Shown here piece by piece: positions 1-9,279 of a DNA stretch of 39,933 bases (within the stretch, counting starts at the first letter, position 1; each line of letters begins with the position of its first letter). A model generated the notes under the pieces. That model saw only the letters and a list, made by a program, of their open reading frames with translations. It was not told where the DNA came from and did no database searches. The stretch is from Mycobacterium sp. Lineage in GTDB: Bacteria; Actinomycetota; Actinomycetes; Mycobacteriales; Mycobacteriaceae. The stretch lies in contig JAOPVI010000242.1 in assembly GCA_025966225.1 (NCBI GenBank), positions 1 to 39,933 of the forward strand. The letters are read 5' to 3'. Both the position numbers and the translations under genes were made by a program.

Positions 1-438
1 CGTGATGACGCCCGCCAGCGCAAGGTGTTTGGAGGGAAAGACGTCGTAGTTCGCAAAGAGGAAGTACGCGAAGATCATCATGATCAACACCGGAACGGCG
101 CGGAAGAACTCGACGATCACCGAGCACGTCCACCGAACCCCGTTGTGATGAGACAGGCGGCCGACGCCCAATACGAAGCCGAGAACCAGCGCCAACACGA
201 TCGACACGGCGGCCGCCGTCAACGTGCCCTGAACACCCGGCAGGATGTAGGTCTTCCAGAGGTTCCCCGTGACGAAGGGCTCCCACTTGGCGGCAGTCAG
301 CTGGCCCTTGCTCTCCAGTCGCGAGTAGATCACCCACGCTGCCGCGAGCACCAGCGCGATGGTGATCACGGTGATGAGTCGATTGCGCACGCGGGCGCGT
401 GGGCCGGGTGCGTCGAAGAGCACCGATGCGCCGCTCAC
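1..438 (-). CDS. gluD: GluD, amino-acid ABC transporter permease (partial)
   Basis: Only the first 146 codons are present; the gene runs off the left edge of the window. It starts with GTG at 438, overlapping the gluC stop in a GTGA. The translated part opens with MSGASVLFDAPGPRAR, then has a hydrophobic segment (ITVIALVLAAAWVIY), a periplasmic stretch and further membrane segments with a VEFFRAVPVLIMM motif, typical of HisM/GluD-type permeases. It would pair with GluC as the second half of the membrane channel of a polar amino-acid (glutamate/glutamine type) importer. Order A-B-C-D is that of Corynebacterium gluABCD. The substrate is inferred from gene order and not visible in the sequence. 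Confidence 0.88.
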   Translation of the reverse strand, partial: MSGASVLFDAPGPRARVRNRLITVITIALVLAAAWVIYSRLESKGQLTAAKWEPFVTGNLWKTYILPGVQGTLTAAAVSIVLALVLGFVLGVGRLSHHNGVRWTCSVIVEFFRAVPVLIMMIFAYFLFANYDVFPSKHLALAGVIT

Positions 439-1115
439 CGGGCCACCGCCAGACGCTTTCCGAGCCATCCGAACAACAAGCCGACCGGCAGCGTCAGGAT
501 GATGAAGCCCGACGCGAAGATGGTGCCGACCGAGATCAACGCGGCGGTGTTCTCGATCATCCCCTTCATCAACAGCGCCGCCTCTGCAACGCCGATGGCC
601 GAGGCGATGGTGGTGTTCTTCGTGAGTGCGATGAGCACCGACCCCAGCGGAATGACGACGGCCCGAAAGGCCTGGGGCAGCAGGATCATTCGCAGGTTCT
701 GGCCAAACGTAAGCCCCAGTGACCGCGCCGCCTCAGCCTGCCCGAGCGGGACGGTGTTTACACCCGATCGGATGGTCTCGCAGACGAAGGACGCGGTGTA
801 GACCGTCAGACCGAGCACGGCCAACCGGAAGTTCGAGTCCTCGATCGAGGTCGTCGATTTCCCGTCGACGAGCGTAATGCCGAGCGTCTGGGACAGGCCG
901 AACGAACAGAACAGGATGATCAGGGTCAACGGAGTGTTGCGCACCACGTTGACGTACGTGGTCCCGAGCCAGTTGAGCGTCGGCACCGGTGACATCCGCA
1001 TCGCGGCCAGCACCGTGCCGAGGATCAGCGCCCCGACGCCTGAGTACACCGTCAACTGGATCGTGGTCCAGAACGCCTCGAAGATCTGGCCGCGATACTC
1101 GGTGAAGATCTCCAC
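435..1115 (-). CDS. gluC: GluC, amino-acid ABC transporter permease
   Basis: A 226-residue inner-membrane permease of the HisMQ family with about five hydrophobic segments. Residues near 55-65 carry the VVRNTPLTLIILF signature common to polar amino-acid permeases. The EAA loop that touches the ATPase lies around residues 125-150 (QAEAARSLGLTFGQ, then LRMILLPQAFRAVVIPLG). The start is GTG at 1115, 46 nt after the gluB stop. The 3' end overlaps the gluD start by 4 nt, so the two permeases are probably made by coupled translation. Confidence 0.93.
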   Translation of the reverse strand: MEIFTEYRGQIFEAFWTTIQLTVYSGVGALILGTVLAAMRMSPVPTLNWLGTTYVNVVRNTPLTLIILFCSFGLSQTLGITLVDGKSTTSIEDSNFRLAVLGLTVYTASFVCETIRSGVNTVPLGQAEAARSLGLTFGQNLRMILLPQAFRAVVIPLGSVLIALTKNTTIASAIGVAEAALLMKGMIENTAALISVGTIFASGFIILTLPVGLLFGWLGKRLAVAR

Positions 1116-1161
1116 GTGGGCTCCGCCGGTTCCCTGTCAGTCGCTGTTGTTCGTCGCTCGG

Positions 1162-1977
1162 CTACTTCTCCACGGGAGGCGACGTCGGCGTCGCGATGCC
1201 CGCCGGTCCGAGATTCTTCTCGAAGGCGGTCTTCCATGCGCCGTCCTGCTCCATCTTCGTGATGGCGTCGTTGATCTTGGTCTGCAGTTCGGTGTCGCCC
1301 TTCTTCAGGCCGACGCCGTACTTCTCCTCCGAGAAGGGCTTGCCGACGATCTTGAACGTGCCGGGGCTCTGCGCCGCGTAGCCGGCGAGGATCACCTCAT
1401 CGGTGGTCACCGCGTCGATGGCGCCGTTCTTCAGTGCCTCCACGCAGGCCGAGTAGGTGTCGTACTGCTGCAACTGCACCCCGGGATACTTGTCCTTGAT
1501 GCGCTGCGCCGGCGTCGAGCCGGAGACCGAGCACAGCTTCTTGTTGTTCTGCAGCGACTCAGGTCCGGTGATGTCGGTATTGTCCGCCTTCACCAGCAGG
1601 CTCTGGCCCGTGATCAGGTAGGGCCCGGCGAACGACACCTTTTCCTTGCGGGCGTCCGTGATGGAATACGTCGCCGCGATGAACTTGACCTGATCGTTCT
1701 GGATCAACGTCTCGCGTTGTGCGGACGGCGATTCCTTCCACTCGATCTTGTCCGGCGCGTACCCGAGTTCCTTGGCGACGTAAGTGGCGACGTCGACGTC
1801 GAAGCCAGTCATGGTGCCGTCGGGGTTCTTCTGGCCGAGGCCAGGCTGATCGAACTTGGTGCCGATGACGATCTTGCCATCGTCCGATCCACTGCCACCG
1901 CCACAGGCGACGGCAGTGAACGGTAGGGCGACGGCCAGCGCTACGGCGGCGGCTACCCGAATTCGCAAGGACGGCAT
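1162..1977 (-). CDS. gluB: GluB, glutamate-type substrate-binding lipoprotein
   Basis: A 271-residue solute-binding protein (SBP_bac_3 family). I place the start at ATG 1977, because a purine-rich GAAGGGAAAT lies just upstream and the protein then begins with a proper lipoprotein signal peptide ending in the lipobox AVAC, followed by GGGSGSDDG. Upstream in-frame codons would bury this signal. Family features include GFDVDVATYVAKELGY and a two-lobed periplasmic fold. It captures the amino acid at the outer face and delivers it to GluCD. It lies 25 nt downstream of gluA, in the same operon. Confidence 0.93.
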   Translation of the reverse strand: MPSLRIRVAAAVALAVALPFTAVACGGGSGSDDGKIVIGTKFDQPGLGQKNPDGTMTGFDVDVATYVAKELGYAPDKIEWKESPSAQRETLIQNDQVKFIAATYSITDARKEKVSFAGPYLITGQSLLVKADNTDITGPESLQNNKKLCSVSGSTPAQRIKDKYPGVQLQQYDTYSACVEALKNGAIDAVTTDEVILAGYAAQSPGTFKIVGKPFSEEKYGVGLKKGDTELQTKINDAITKMEQDGAWKTAFEKNLGPAGIATPTSPPVEK

Positions 1978-2002
1978 ATCTGTATTTCCCTTCGCCGGTG
2001 CT

Positions 2003-2788
2003 CTAGTGGTTGAGGATCTTGCCGAGAAAGTCCTTGGCCCGATCAGATTTTGGATTGGTGAAGAACTCTTCTGGTGCGGTTTCTTCGACGACCGCACCGT
2101 CGGCCATGAAGATGATGCGTTGCGACGCACGGCGGGCGAAGCCCATCTCGTGGGTGACCACGACCATCGTCATGCCCTCTTCGGCCAGCGACGTCATGAC
2201 CGCGAGCACCTCGTTGATCATCTCGGGATCGAGGGCACTCGTGGGCTCGTCGAACAGCATCACCTTTGGGTTCATAGCCAGCGAACGCGCGATGGCCACC
2301 CGCTGTTGCTGGCCGCCGGAAAGCTGGGCCGGGTACTTGTCGGCCTGGTTGGCGATGCCGACGCGTTCGAGCAACTCCATGGCCTTCGTGCGCGCCTGGT
2401 CCTTCGACTGCTTGCGCACCTTCATGGGCGCAAGAGTGACGTTCTGAAGAATCGTCTTGTGCGCGAACAGGTTGAACGACTGAAACACCATGCCGACGTC
2501 CGAACGCAGTTGCGCGAGTTGCTTGCCCTCCGACGGAAGCACCTCGCCGTCGATCGAGATGGTGCCCGAGTCAATCGGTTCGAGCCGATTGATTGCGCGG
2601 CACAACGTGGACTTGCCAGAACCGGACGGCCCCAGCACCACGACGACTTGTCCGCGGTCGACTTCGAGATTGATGTCCTTCAGCACGTGCAGGTCGCCGA
2701 AGTGCTTGTTGACAGCCGTCATTGAGATCATCGGCTGGCTGGTCGACGTGGGTTCGCTAGCGGTGGACGCCGACTCGTCAGTCACCAT
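2003..2788 (-). CDS. gluA: GluA, amino-acid ABC transporter ATPase
   Basis: ATP-binding subunit with Walker [11 protein letters not shown]-loop FQSFNLF, signature LSGGQQQR, Walker [13 protein letters not shown] and H-loop VVVTHEMG, in the usual order. It powers GluCD import. I place the start at ATG 2788, giving 261 residues with a short Ser/Thr-rich N-terminus. GTG 2785 and the ATGs at 2731 (MISMTAV) and 2722 are alternatives, and the family core begins near the latter two. No Shine-Dalgarno precedes 2788, but a TAGTGT -10-like hexamer (2797-2802) ends 8 nt upstream, so the mRNA may be almost leaderless. It is divergent from miaB. Confidence 0.92.
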   Translation of the reverse strand: MVTDESASTASEPTSTSQPMISMTAVNKHFGDLHVLKDINLEVDRGQVVVVLGPSGSGKSTLCRAINRLEPIDSGTISIDGEVLPSEGKQLAQLRSDVGMVFQSFNLFAHKTILQNVTLAPMKVRKQSKDQARTKAMELLERVGIANQADKYPAQLSGGQQQRVAIARSLAMNPKVMLFDEPTSALDPEMINEVLAVMTSLAEEGMTMVVVTHEMGFARRASQRIIFMADGAVVEETAPEEFFTNPKSDRAKDFLGKILNH

Positions 2789-2796
2789 GCGTTCAG

Positions 2797-2881
2797 ACAC
2801 TACCCAGGTAATGCGAAGCTCGCCGGGGTCTTGGGAATCCGGTGAATTTGGTCTGCTCGGGTGCGCCCGTACCATTGGGCC
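2797..2881. promoter_or_regulatory. Divergent gluA/miaB promoter region
   Basis: About 90 bp separate the two divergent starts. Facing miaB is TACCAT (2870-2875), exactly 6 nt before the GTG at 2882, with a TTGGTC -35-like hexamer at 2848-2853 (16-bp spacing). Facing gluA is TAGTGT on the minus strand (2802 to 2797). These fit mycobacterial TANNNT -10 elements and predict leaderless or nearly leaderless mRNAs. Prediction only. Confidence 0.5.
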
Positions 2882-4498
2882 GTGACTTCGATGGTGGCAA
2901 GCGACGCACCGGACACGGCAGTTGGCTCCTCGCGCGAGCGCTCGTCGGCCGGTGAAGGCGTCCGCACCTACCAGGTCCGCACCTACGGCTGCCAGATGAA
3001 CGTGCACGACTCCGAGCGCCTGGCCGGACTGTTGGAGGCCGCCGGATATGAGCGGGCGGCCGAAGGTACCGACGCCGACGTCGTGGTCTTCAACACCTGC
3101 GCGGTGCGCGAGAACGCGGACAACAAGCTCTACGGAAATCTCAGTCACCTGGCGCCCCGCAAGCAGTCCGATCCGAATATGCAGATCGCCGTCGGAGGCT
3201 GCCTCGCGCAGAAGGACCGCGACTCCGTGCTTCGCAAGGCTCCGTGGGTCGACGTCGTGTTCGGCACCCACAACATCGGCTCCCTTCCGGTCCTGCTCGA
3301 GCGCGCCCGGCACAACAACGAGGCCCAGATCGAGATCGCCGAGGCGCTACAGGAGTTTCCGTCTGCTCTGCCGGCCGCGCGTGAATCCGCCTACGCAGCT
3401 TGGGTTTCCATCTCCGTGGGGTGCAACAACACGTGCACTTTCTGCATCGTGCCAGCTTTGCGCGGCAAGGAGGTCGACCGTCGGCCCGGCGACATCCTCG
3501 CCGAGGTGACGTCGTTGGTCGACCAGGGCGTACTCGAGGTCACGCTGCTTGGCCAGAACGTGAACGCGTACGGCGTTTCGTTCGCCGCGGACGAGCGCTT
3601 GCGCGAGGACCCGAGGAATTGGGACGAGCGCTTGCGCGAGGACCCGACGGCATGGTCCGACGTGCCCCGAGATCGTGGTGCCTTTGCGGCGTTGCTGCGG
3701 GCGTGCGGGGGCATCGAAGGACTTGAGCGGGTGCGGTTTACCTCGCCGCATCCCGCTGAATTCACCGACGACGTGATCGAGGCCATGGCCGCGACGCCGA
3801 ACGTCTGCCCGACGCTGCACATGCCCCTGCAGTCGGGCTCCGACCGCATCCTCAAGGCGATGCGCCGGTCGTACCGGGCCGAGCGTTACCTCGGCATCAT
3901 CGACCGGGTGCGCGCCGCGATCCCGCACGCCGCGATCACCACCGACCTCATCGTCGGATTCCCAGGGGAAACCGAACAGGACTTTCAGGCCACGCTCGAC
4001 GTGGTCGAGCGGGCGAGGTTCGCCAACGCCTTCACGTTCCAGTACTCGAAGCGGCCGGGCACCCCAGCCGCGGACTTGCCCGACCAGCTTCCGAAAGCCG
4101 TTGTCCAGGAACGCTATCAGCGCCTGATCGACCTTCAGGAACGCATCGCGTGGGAGGAGAACCTCGCGCAGGTCGGCCACACCGTCGAACTTCTGGTGGC
4201 TACCGGTGAGGGGCGCAAGGACGCGGCCACCGCACGGATGTCGGGCCGGGCCCGCGATGGTCGACTGGTGCACTTCGCGCCAGGTGGGCGCGACGTGCGA
4301 CCCGGCGACATCGTCAGCACGGTGGTCACCGGTGCCGCCCCGCACCACCTGATCGCCGACTCCGACGTGCTGGACCACCGCCGCACGCGGGCGGGCGACG
4401 CGCACGAGTCGGGTAGCCGGGTGAAGACCGTGGGCCTCGGCCTGCCGGGACTGGGCGGGTCGCAGGCCCGACCGGCGGCGAAGGGGTGTGGCGGGTGA
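2882..4498 (+). CDS. miaB: MiaB, tRNA-2-methylthio-N6-dimethylallyladenosine synthase
   Basis: Radical-SAM methylthiotransferase that adds the 2-methylthio group to i6A37 of tRNA, the base made by MiaA (7433-8356). Numbering from GTG 2882 (538 residues), the N-terminal UPF0004 domain has cysteines 37, 73 and 107 for one [4Fe-4S] cluster. The radical-SAM motif CNNTCTFC supplies cysteines 181, 185 and 188 for the other. A TRAM domain lies at the C-terminus. The start follows a -10 hexamer by 6 nt (leaderless). Unusual: a loop after GQNVNAYG contains ERLREDP twice, encoded by a 33-bp tandem duplication (3590-3655), and an inverted copy of the same 20-bp core lies near the 5' end (2927-2946). The stop overlaps the next start (GTGA). 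Confidence 0.95.
   Translation: MTSMVASDAPDTAVGSSRERSSAGEGVRTYQVRTYGCQMNVHDSERLAGLLEAAGYERAAEGTDADVVVFNTCAVRENADNKLYGNLSHLAPRKQSDPNMQIAVGGCLAQKDRDSVLRKAPWVDVVFGTHNIGSLPVLLERARHNNEAQIEIAEALQEFPSALPAARESAYAAWVSISVGCNNTCTFCIVPALRGKEVDRRPGDILAEVTSLVDQGVLEVTLLGQNVNAYGVSFAADERLREDPRNWDERLREDPTAWSDVPRDRGAFAALLRACGGIEGLERVRFTSPHPAEFTDDVIEAMAATPNVCPTLHMPLQSGSDRILKAMRRSYRAERYLGIIDRVRAAIPHAAITTDLIVGFPGETEQDFQATLDVVERARFANAFTFQYSKRPGTPAADLPDQLPKAVVQERYQRLIDLQERIAWEENLAQVGHTVELLVATGEGRKDAATARMSGRARDGRLVHFAPGGRDVRPGDIVSTVVTGAAPHHLIADSDVLDHRRTRAGDAHESGSRVKTVGLGLPGLGGSQARPAAKGCGG
3590..3655 (+). repeat. 33-bp tandem duplication inside miaB
   Basis: Two head-to-tail copies (3590-3622 and 3623-3655) share an identical first 25 bases, beginning GACGAGCGCTTGCGCGAGGA, and then diverge. 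Each encodes DERLREDP plus three residues. The reverse complement of the 20-bp core also occurs at 2927-2946 with one mismatch. The duplication keeps the frame and lies between the radical-SAM cluster motif and the conserved [12 protein letters not shown] region. Confidence 0.85.
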
Positions 4499-5085
4499 CC
4501 GCCGACGAAGGCCGGGGCGACGCAGGCTTCGACGAGTTCAAGGGTGACATCGAAGCCGTCGAACAACGAATGGCACGCGAGATCGATCCTGGGGCGAGGG
4601 CTTTGGTCGTCGCCATCCTGGTCTTCGTGATCTTGGTGACCTTCGTGCTGCCGCATACCGGCAGCGCCAAGGGCTTCGACGTCCTGGTCGGCAACGACGT
4701 GGCGCTCCGGGAGGCCATCGCCCTGCCTTCGCGAGTCTTCATGTGGCTGGTGCTGGTGTTCTGCGTCGGGTTCTCGATGCTCGCCCTGCTCACCAGGCGT
4801 TGGGGGCTGGCCTGGATCGCGCTGGCCGGCTCGGCGGTGGCCTGCCCGATCGGCATGCTGGCGGTGTGGTCGCGCCAGACGGTGGCCCAGCCGCACCCCG
4901 GACCCGGCATCGGGCTGATCATCTGCTGGATCGCCGTCATCCTGCTGACATTCCATTGGGCGCGCGTCGTGTGGTCGCGCACCGCGGTGCAGCTGGCTGC
5001 CGAGGAGGAGCGCCGCAAGGCGGTCACCGAACGGCAGCGCAAGGGGCTGCTCGACGACTCCGGCGACGACCCAGAAGCCTCCTAG
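4495..5085 (+). CDS. Four-TM membrane protein, Rv2732c-like
   Basis: A 196-residue protein of unknown function. I chose GTG 4495 because it forms a GTGA overlap with the miaB stop, suggesting translational coupling; GTG 4486 is an in-frame alternative. It has a charged N-terminal segment of about 35 residues and four hydrophobic helices ([75 protein letters not shown]). A basic/acidic C-terminal tail ([17 protein letters not shown]) is probably cytoplasmic. By position it corresponds to M. tuberculosis Rv2732c. The stop overlaps that of the facing DUF349 gene in a shared CTAG. Confidence 0.85.
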   Translation: MTADEGRGDAGFDEFKGDIEAVEQRMAREIDPGARALVVAILVFVILVTFVLPHTGSAKGFDVLVGNDVALREAIALPSRVFMWLVLVFCVGFSMLALLTRRWGLAWIALAGSAVACPIGMLAVWSRQTVAQPHPGPGIGLIICWIAVILLTFHWARVVWSRTAVQLAAEEERRKAVTERQRKGLLDDSGDDPEAS

Positions 5086-6404
5086 CGCTTCTTGCCAAGC
5101 GCCCCGACGGCCGCCTCGGCCCACTCCCGCCACTGTGCGGCGTTGGCGCGCGCTGTCTCGGCATCCTTGGTGCGCCCCGCGGCCTCGGCCTTCTCGGCTT
5201 GCTTCTCATACTGCTCGGCGCGCTCTCGGAACTGGTCGGCCCTGGCCTGAGCCTCGGGGTCCGCCCATCCGGTCGACGCTGCGTCGCGCACCTTCTTCTC
5301 GATGGTCCGCATGCGGCGGTCGAGTTCGGCGGCTCGCTCGCGAGGGACCTTGCCGATGGCGTCCCACTTGTTGCCGAGCGCGCGGAACGCGGTTCGCGCG
5401 GCCTCTGCGTCGGTGAAGTCGATGGCCTCCGCCTCGACGAGCAGCGCCTCCTTGGCCGAGGCGTTCGCGCCGAACTCAGCGTCCCGCTCGGCGTTGATGG
5501 CGTTGCGGGCGGCGAAGAACTTGTCCTGAGCGGCCTTGAATCGCGCCCAGAGGGTGTCATCGAGGTCCTTCGCCGCGCGGCCGACGGCCTTCCACTCGGC
5601 CAGCAAGTCGCGGAACGTCGCAGCCGTCGGCCCCCAGTCGGTGGAGTCGGAGAGTGCCTCCGCGCGTTCGCACAACGCCTCCTTGGCCTGCCGGACGCCG
5701 ACGCGCTCGCGGTCGAGTTCGGCGAAGTGGGAACCACGCCTTCGGTTGAACGTCTCGCGGGCTGCCGAATACCGCTTCCACAGCGCGTCGTCGGTCTTGC
5801 GGTCGAGTCCCGTGATGGTTCGCCACTCGTCGAGGATCTCGCGCAGCCGGTCGCCCGCGGACTTCCACTGCGTCGACTTGGTGGCGATGTCCTCCGCCTC
5901 GACGGCCAAGGTCTCCTTGCGCGCGGTCTGCGTCGCCCGATGCTCGTCGCGGCGTTCACGCTCGGCCTGCGCTGCTGTGTCGGCCTGCCCGATGATGGCG
6001 TTCAGCCGGGCGGCCAGTGCGTCGACGTCGCCGAGCACCGCCGCGGTGGGAAGGGTTTCGGCGAGTGCGGTGGCGGCGGCCTTGATCTTGCGGGCGTCGC
6101 CCGTTCCGGAGGCCAGTCGGCCCTCCATTAGCGAGACCTCGGTGTGCAGGTCCTCGTATCGGCGGCCGAAGTGCGCCCAGGCGGCCTCGGGGTCGCCCGC
6201 CTGCCACGACCCGATGGTGCGTTCGCCCGCCGCGGTGATCAGCCAGACCGTGCCGTCGGGGTCGACACGGCCGAACCGGTGTGGATCGGCAGGCGGTGCG
6301 ACCGCGGGCGGGGACCCGCTGGGCCGTGGGACGGGACGTGGCGGTCCAGGCCGGGGGGCCGGTTTGGGTGATCCGCCTGAATCGCTGGTCGTCATGTCCG
6401 TCAT
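5082..6404 (-). CDS. DUF349 repeat coiled-coil protein
   Basis: A 440-residue protein corresponding by position to Rv2731. ATG 6404 is chosen because GGAGG lies 8 nt upstream; the GTG at 6431 lacks this. After a Pro-rich, probably disordered N-terminus (about residues 10-45), an [20 protein letters not shown] segment resembles the small N-terminal domain found in these proteins. The rest is several helical DUF349 repeats marked by W-K-A/AARD-type motifs ([28 protein letters not shown]) and long charged coiled coils. It has no signal peptide or TM, so it is cytoplasmic. The molecular function of DUF349 proteins in mycobacteria is not established. It is convergent with the preceding gene with overlapping stops. 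Confidence 0.88.
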   Translation of the reverse strand: MTDMTTSDSGGSPKPAPRPGPPRPVPRPSGSPPAVAPPADPHRFGRVDPDGTVWLITAAGERTIGSWQAGDPEAAWAHFGRRYEDLHTEVSLMEGRLASGTGDARKIKAAATALAETLPTAAVLGDVDALAARLNAIIGQADTAAQAERERRDEHRATQTARKETLAVEAEDIATKSTQWKSAGDRLREILDEWRTITGLDRKTDDALWKRYSAARETFNRRRGSHFAELDRERVGVRQAKEALCERAEALSDSTDWGPTAATFRDLLAEWKAVGRAAKDLDDTLWARFKAAQDKFFAARNAINAERDAEFGANASAKEALLVEAEAIDFTDAEAARTAFRALGNKWDAIGKVPRERAAELDRRMRTIEKKVRDAASTGWADPEAQARADQFRERAEQYEKQAEKAEAAGRTKDAETARANAAQWREWAEAAVGALGKKR

Positions 6405-6460
6405 CCTCGTGCCCTCCGCGCGGTGACCCACGCATCTGCCGCGCGACGCGGCGCCTAATA

Positions 6461-6494
6461 GCTGTCGTTATCGCTGTCGTTATCGCTGTCGTTC
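6461..6494. repeat. 12-bp tandem repeat upstream of the DUF349 gene
   Basis: GCTGTCGTTATC is present at 6461-6472 and 6473-6484, followed by a partial third copy (6485-6494). It lies 57-90 bp upstream of the DUF349 start. On the minus strand the unit reads GATAACGACAGC. The regular spacing of just over one helical turn would suit cooperative protein binding, but a neutral minisatellite is equally possible. Confidence 0.75.
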
Positions 6495-6588
6495 TAGCCC
6501 GTTATTGAAACAGGTCGCTCGTCACCGTGCCCATGCCTTCGCACTACCGGTTGCCTAGGCTTCATTGACGGACGGCTGGAGGGCATCG

Positions 6589-6756
6589 ATGGACGAGGCG
6601 GAGACCGCCGTCCTGAAGGCGTTCTGGGCCGCGTCTTTCCTCGTCGGCGGCCTGTGGAACGGTCGCTCACCAGGGCCTTTTCCCGCAACTGCCTCGGATC
6701 GGCGGTGCTGGATCGGCCGCTTGGCGTCCGTCGCGGCTAACGTGACTCCGTGCTGA
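6589..6756 (+). CDS. Possible small ORF upstream of the Rv2728c-like gene
   Basis: A 55-codon ORF starting at ATG 6589, with a good Shine-Dalgarno (GGAGG at 6578-6582, 6 nt upstream). Its stop overlaps the next gene's GTG start by 7 nt. The N-terminus (MDEAETAVLKAFWAASFLVGGL) is plausibly helical, but the second half looks like random high-GC translation and there is no recognisable domain. The next gene has its own leaderless-type promoter inside this ORF. If this ORF is not real, 6405-6749 is a gene-free stretch holding only the 12-bp repeat and the promoters of the flanking genes. Confidence 0.25.
   Translation: MDEAETAVLKAFWAASFLVGGLWNGRSPGPFPATASDRRCWIGRLASVAANVTPC
6738..6749 (+). promoter_or_regulatory. 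-10 element for a leaderless transcript
   Basis: TAACGT (6738-6743) is followed by 6 nt and then the GTG at 6750, the spacing expected when transcription starts on the first base of the start codon. Prediction from sequence only. Confidence 0.5.
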
Positions 6757-7436
6757 CCGCCATCGCGCTGATCCCATCGGCGCCCGTCATGGTGCCCGAG
6801 CTCGCCACCGGGGCCGCCGAAGAGTTGACGGAGCTTCGCGCTGCGGTCTTTGCGGCCGCGCAGGCGCTGCCGGATCGGTGGATTGCGGTCGGGGTCGGGT
6901 CGACGGACGAGGTCATCGCGTCCGGCGCAGCCGGAACGTTCGGTGGCTACGGCGTTGACGTCCGCGTCGGCCTTGCTGGGGGTGACCTGGCCGATGCCAC
7001 GCGACTTCCCTTGTGCGCCTTGATCACCGGATGGGCGCGCGGGCAGGCCAGTCCAGGGGCCCGGGCCGAGGTGCGGGTGTACTCCGACGAGCACGGCCCG
7101 GATGCCGCGTTGGCCCGCGGCCGCGCACTGCGCGCCGAAGTCGATGGGGCCGACGATGCCGTTGGGGTCTTGATCGTCGCCGACGGGGCGAACACGCTGA
7201 CGCCGCCTGCGCCCGGCGGCTACGACCCGGATTCCGCGGCCGTCCAGATGGGGCTCGACGATGCGCTCGGCTCGGGTGACGTCGGTGTGCTGGCCGACCT
7301 GCCTGGGGGCATCGTCGGACGGGTCGCCTATCAGGTGCTGGCGGGCCTGGCCGGACCCGCGCCGACCGCGGCTCGTGAACTGTTCAGGGGGGCGCCGTAC
7401 GGGGTGGGCTACTTCGTCGGCGTCTGGACGCCATGA
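6750..7436 (+). CDS. Rv2728c-like protein, class III extradiol dioxygenase-like fold
   Basis: A 228-residue Ala/Gly-rich protein. The opening [17 protein letters not shown] and the segment [26 protein letters not shown] resemble the LigB-type (class III extradiol) fold, the label usually given to the M. tuberculosis homologue Rv2728c. The metal-binding histidines of real extradiol enzymes are not evident, so catalysis should not be assumed. The stop overlaps the miaA start as ATGA, so it is co-translated with the tRNA-modification gene. Cytoplasmic, with no signal or TM segment. Confidence 0.82.
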   Translation: MLTAIALIPSAPVMVPELATGAAEELTELRAAVFAAAQALPDRWIAVGVGSTDEVIASGAAGTFGGYGVDVRVGLAGGDLADATRLPLCALITGWARGQASPGARAEVRVYSDEHGPDAALARGRALRAEVDGADDAVGVLIVADGANTLTPPAPGGYDPDSAAVQMGLDDALGSGDVGVLADLPGGIVGRVAYQVLAGLAGPAPTAARELFRGAPYGVGYFVGVWTP

Positions 7437-8356
7437 CGGCCACGCGGCCCATCGCGGTCGTCGGCCCGACCGGCACCGGCAAGAGCGCGCTGGCGCTGGA
7501 CGTCGCCGAGCGGATCGGCGGAGAGATCGTGAACGCCGATGCCATGCAGCTGTACCGCGGCATGGACATCGGCACCGCCAAACTGGTGCCGGAGCACCGC
7601 CGTGGCATCCCGCATCACCAGCTCGACGTGCTGGACGTCACGCAGGCCGCGACGGTCGGCCAATACCAGCAGGCCGCCGCGGCCGACGTCGAGGCCATCG
7701 CGGCGCGTGGGGCGGTGCCGGTGATCGTCGGCGGCTCGATGCTTTATCTGCAGTCGCTGCTCGACGATTGGGCGTTCCCGGCCACCGATCCGGCGGTGCG
7801 GGCCCGGTGGGAGACCAGGCTGGCCGACGTGGGGGTGGCCGCGCTGCACGCCGAGCTCGCCGGTGTCGATGCAGCCGCAGCAGCGTCGATCCTGCCGACC
7901 GACGGACGTCGGATCGTGCGGGCCCTCGAAGTCGTCGAACTGACCGGCCAGCCGTTCGCCGCGAGCGCGCCGACGATCGGTGCACCGAGATGGGACACCG
8001 TCATAGTCGGATTGGATTGGGATACATCGCTTCTCGATGAGCGGCTGGCCTTGCGTACCGGGACCATGTTCACCGACGGGCTCGTCGACGAGGTCGTCGC
8101 GCTGTGCGGCCTGGGACTGCGCGAGGGCGTCACCGCGGCCAGGGCGCTGGGGTACGCGCAGGTGCTCGCCGCGCTCGACGCTGGCGGGGGAGCGGCCGCG
8201 ATGGCGGAAGCGCAGGAGCGCACCTTCATCGGAACCCGCCGCTACGTGCGTCGCCAGCGCTCCTGGTTTCGCCGCGACCACCGGATCAACTGGCTAGACG
8301 GTTCGGCGTCGGGAAACCTCGACGAGACCGTTCGCCTTTGGCGACACGTATCCTGA
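7433..8356 (+). CDS. miaA: MiaA, tRNA dimethylallyltransferase
   Basis: A 307-residue enzyme that transfers the dimethylallyl group of DMAPP to N6 of A37 in tRNAs reading UNN codons, the step before MiaB. The P-loop GPTGTGKS is at residues 11-18. It is followed by [15 protein letters not shown] (about 36-50), the [11 protein letters not shown] segment, and [15 protein letters not shown]. The C-terminal part ([19 protein letters not shown]) is the tRNA-contacting region. The start is ATG 7433, overlapping the preceding stop. dapF begins 4 nt downstream, consistent with one polycistronic mRNA. Confidence 0.95.
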   Translation: MTATRPIAVVGPTGTGKSALALDVAERIGGEIVNADAMQLYRGMDIGTAKLVPEHRRGIPHHQLDVLDVTQAATVGQYQQAAAADVEAIAARGAVPVIVGGSMLYLQSLLDDWAFPATDPAVRARWETRLADVGVAALHAELAGVDAAAAASILPTDGRRIVRALEVVELTGQPFAASAPTIGAPRWDTVIVGLDWDTSLLDERLALRTGTMFTDGLVDEVVALCGLGLREGVTAARALGYAQVLAALDAGGGAAAMAEAQERTFIGTRRYVRRQRSWFRRDHRINWLDGSASGNLDETVRLWRHVS

Positions 8357-8360
8357 TCAG

Positions 8361-9230
8361 GTGATGTTCGCCAAGGGGCACGGCACCCAGAATGACTTCG
8401 TGCTGCTGCCCGACCTCGACGCCCGGCTGGCGCTGACGCCCGCCGCGGTGTCGGCGCTGTGCGATCGGCGCCGCGGTCTTGGCGCCGACGGCGTGCTTCG
8501 AGTGACGACGGCGCAGGGCGCGCTGTCCGCGGGGGTGTTCGACCGCATCCCCGAAGGCGTGAAACCTGGCGACTGGTACATGGACTACCGCAACGCCGAC
8601 GGATCGATCGCCCAGATGTGCGGCAACGGCGTGCGGGTGTTCGCGCACTACCTGCGCGCCAGTGGGCTCGAACAGCGCGACGAATTCGTCGTCGGTTCGC
8701 TCGCCGGGCCGCGTCCGGTCGTCCTGCACAGCGCGGATGCACTCACCGCCGACGTCACCGTCGAGATGGGCAAGACGAATCAGAGTGGCACCGGTTCGGC
8801 AGTCGTGGGCGGGCGTCAATTCACCGGCCTGGCAGTCGACGTCGGCAACCCCCACCTCGCGTGTGTCGATGCCACGTTGACCGATGACGAGCTTGCGTGC
8901 CTCGACGTCGCAGCGCCGGTGCAATTCGACGGCGCGCAGTTCCCCGACGGCGTCAACGTCGAGGTGCTGACCGCGCCCGCCAATGGGGCGGTGACCATGC
9001 GAGTGCACGAACGTGGAGTCGGCGAGACCCGCTCGTGCGGAACTGGAACCGTCGCCGCCGCCGTGGCCGCCCTGCAGCACCAGGGGGCGGGCACCGGAAC
9101 CCTCGAGGTCCGGGTGCCCGGCGGCGAGGTCACCGTTACGATCACCGACGCCACCAGCTACCTGCGGGGACCCTCCGTACTCGTGGCCAACGGTGAGCTA
9201 TCCGACCTATGGTGGCACGCGCAGCAGTGA
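8361..9230 (+). CDS. dapF: DapF, diaminopimelate epimerase
   Basis: A 289-residue enzyme converting LL- to meso-diaminopimelate for lysine and peptidoglycan synthesis. The two active-site cysteines are visible: C87 in QMCGNGVRV and C226 in [11 protein letters not shown], with the supporting FPDGVNVE segment at about residues 194-201. Start is GTG 8361 or ATG 8364; the latter gives [12 protein letters not shown], which fits the family N-terminus better, and neither has a strong ribosome site. It is 4 nt after miaA and probably co-transcribed with it and hflX. Confidence 0.95.
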   Translation: MMFAKGHGTQNDFVLLPDLDARLALTPAAVSALCDRRRGLGADGVLRVTTAQGALSAGVFDRIPEGVKPGDWYMDYRNADGSIAQMCGNGVRVFAHYLRASGLEQRDEFVVGSLAGPRPVVLHSADALTADVTVEMGKTNQSGTGSAVVGGRQFTGLAVDVGNPHLACVDATLTDDELACLDVAAPVQFDGAQFPDGVNVEVLTAPANGAVTMRVHERGVGETRSCGTGTVAAAVAALQHQGAGTGTLEVRVPGGEVTVTITDATSYLRGPSVLVANGELSDLWWHAQQ

Positions 9231-9279
9231 AAAATCAGATGCGCGGCACCACTTCCAAGGGCAACATCGGTAGCTACCC

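Noticed and set aside
877..1926. Long plus-strand ORF over gluBC
   Set aside because: Antisense shadow of two clear transporter genes in high-GC DNA.
4743..6131. Long plus-strand ORF over the DUF349 gene
   Set aside because: It is the antisense frame of a well-supported gene with a ribosome site, and reads as low-complexity Arg/Gly/Leu sequence.
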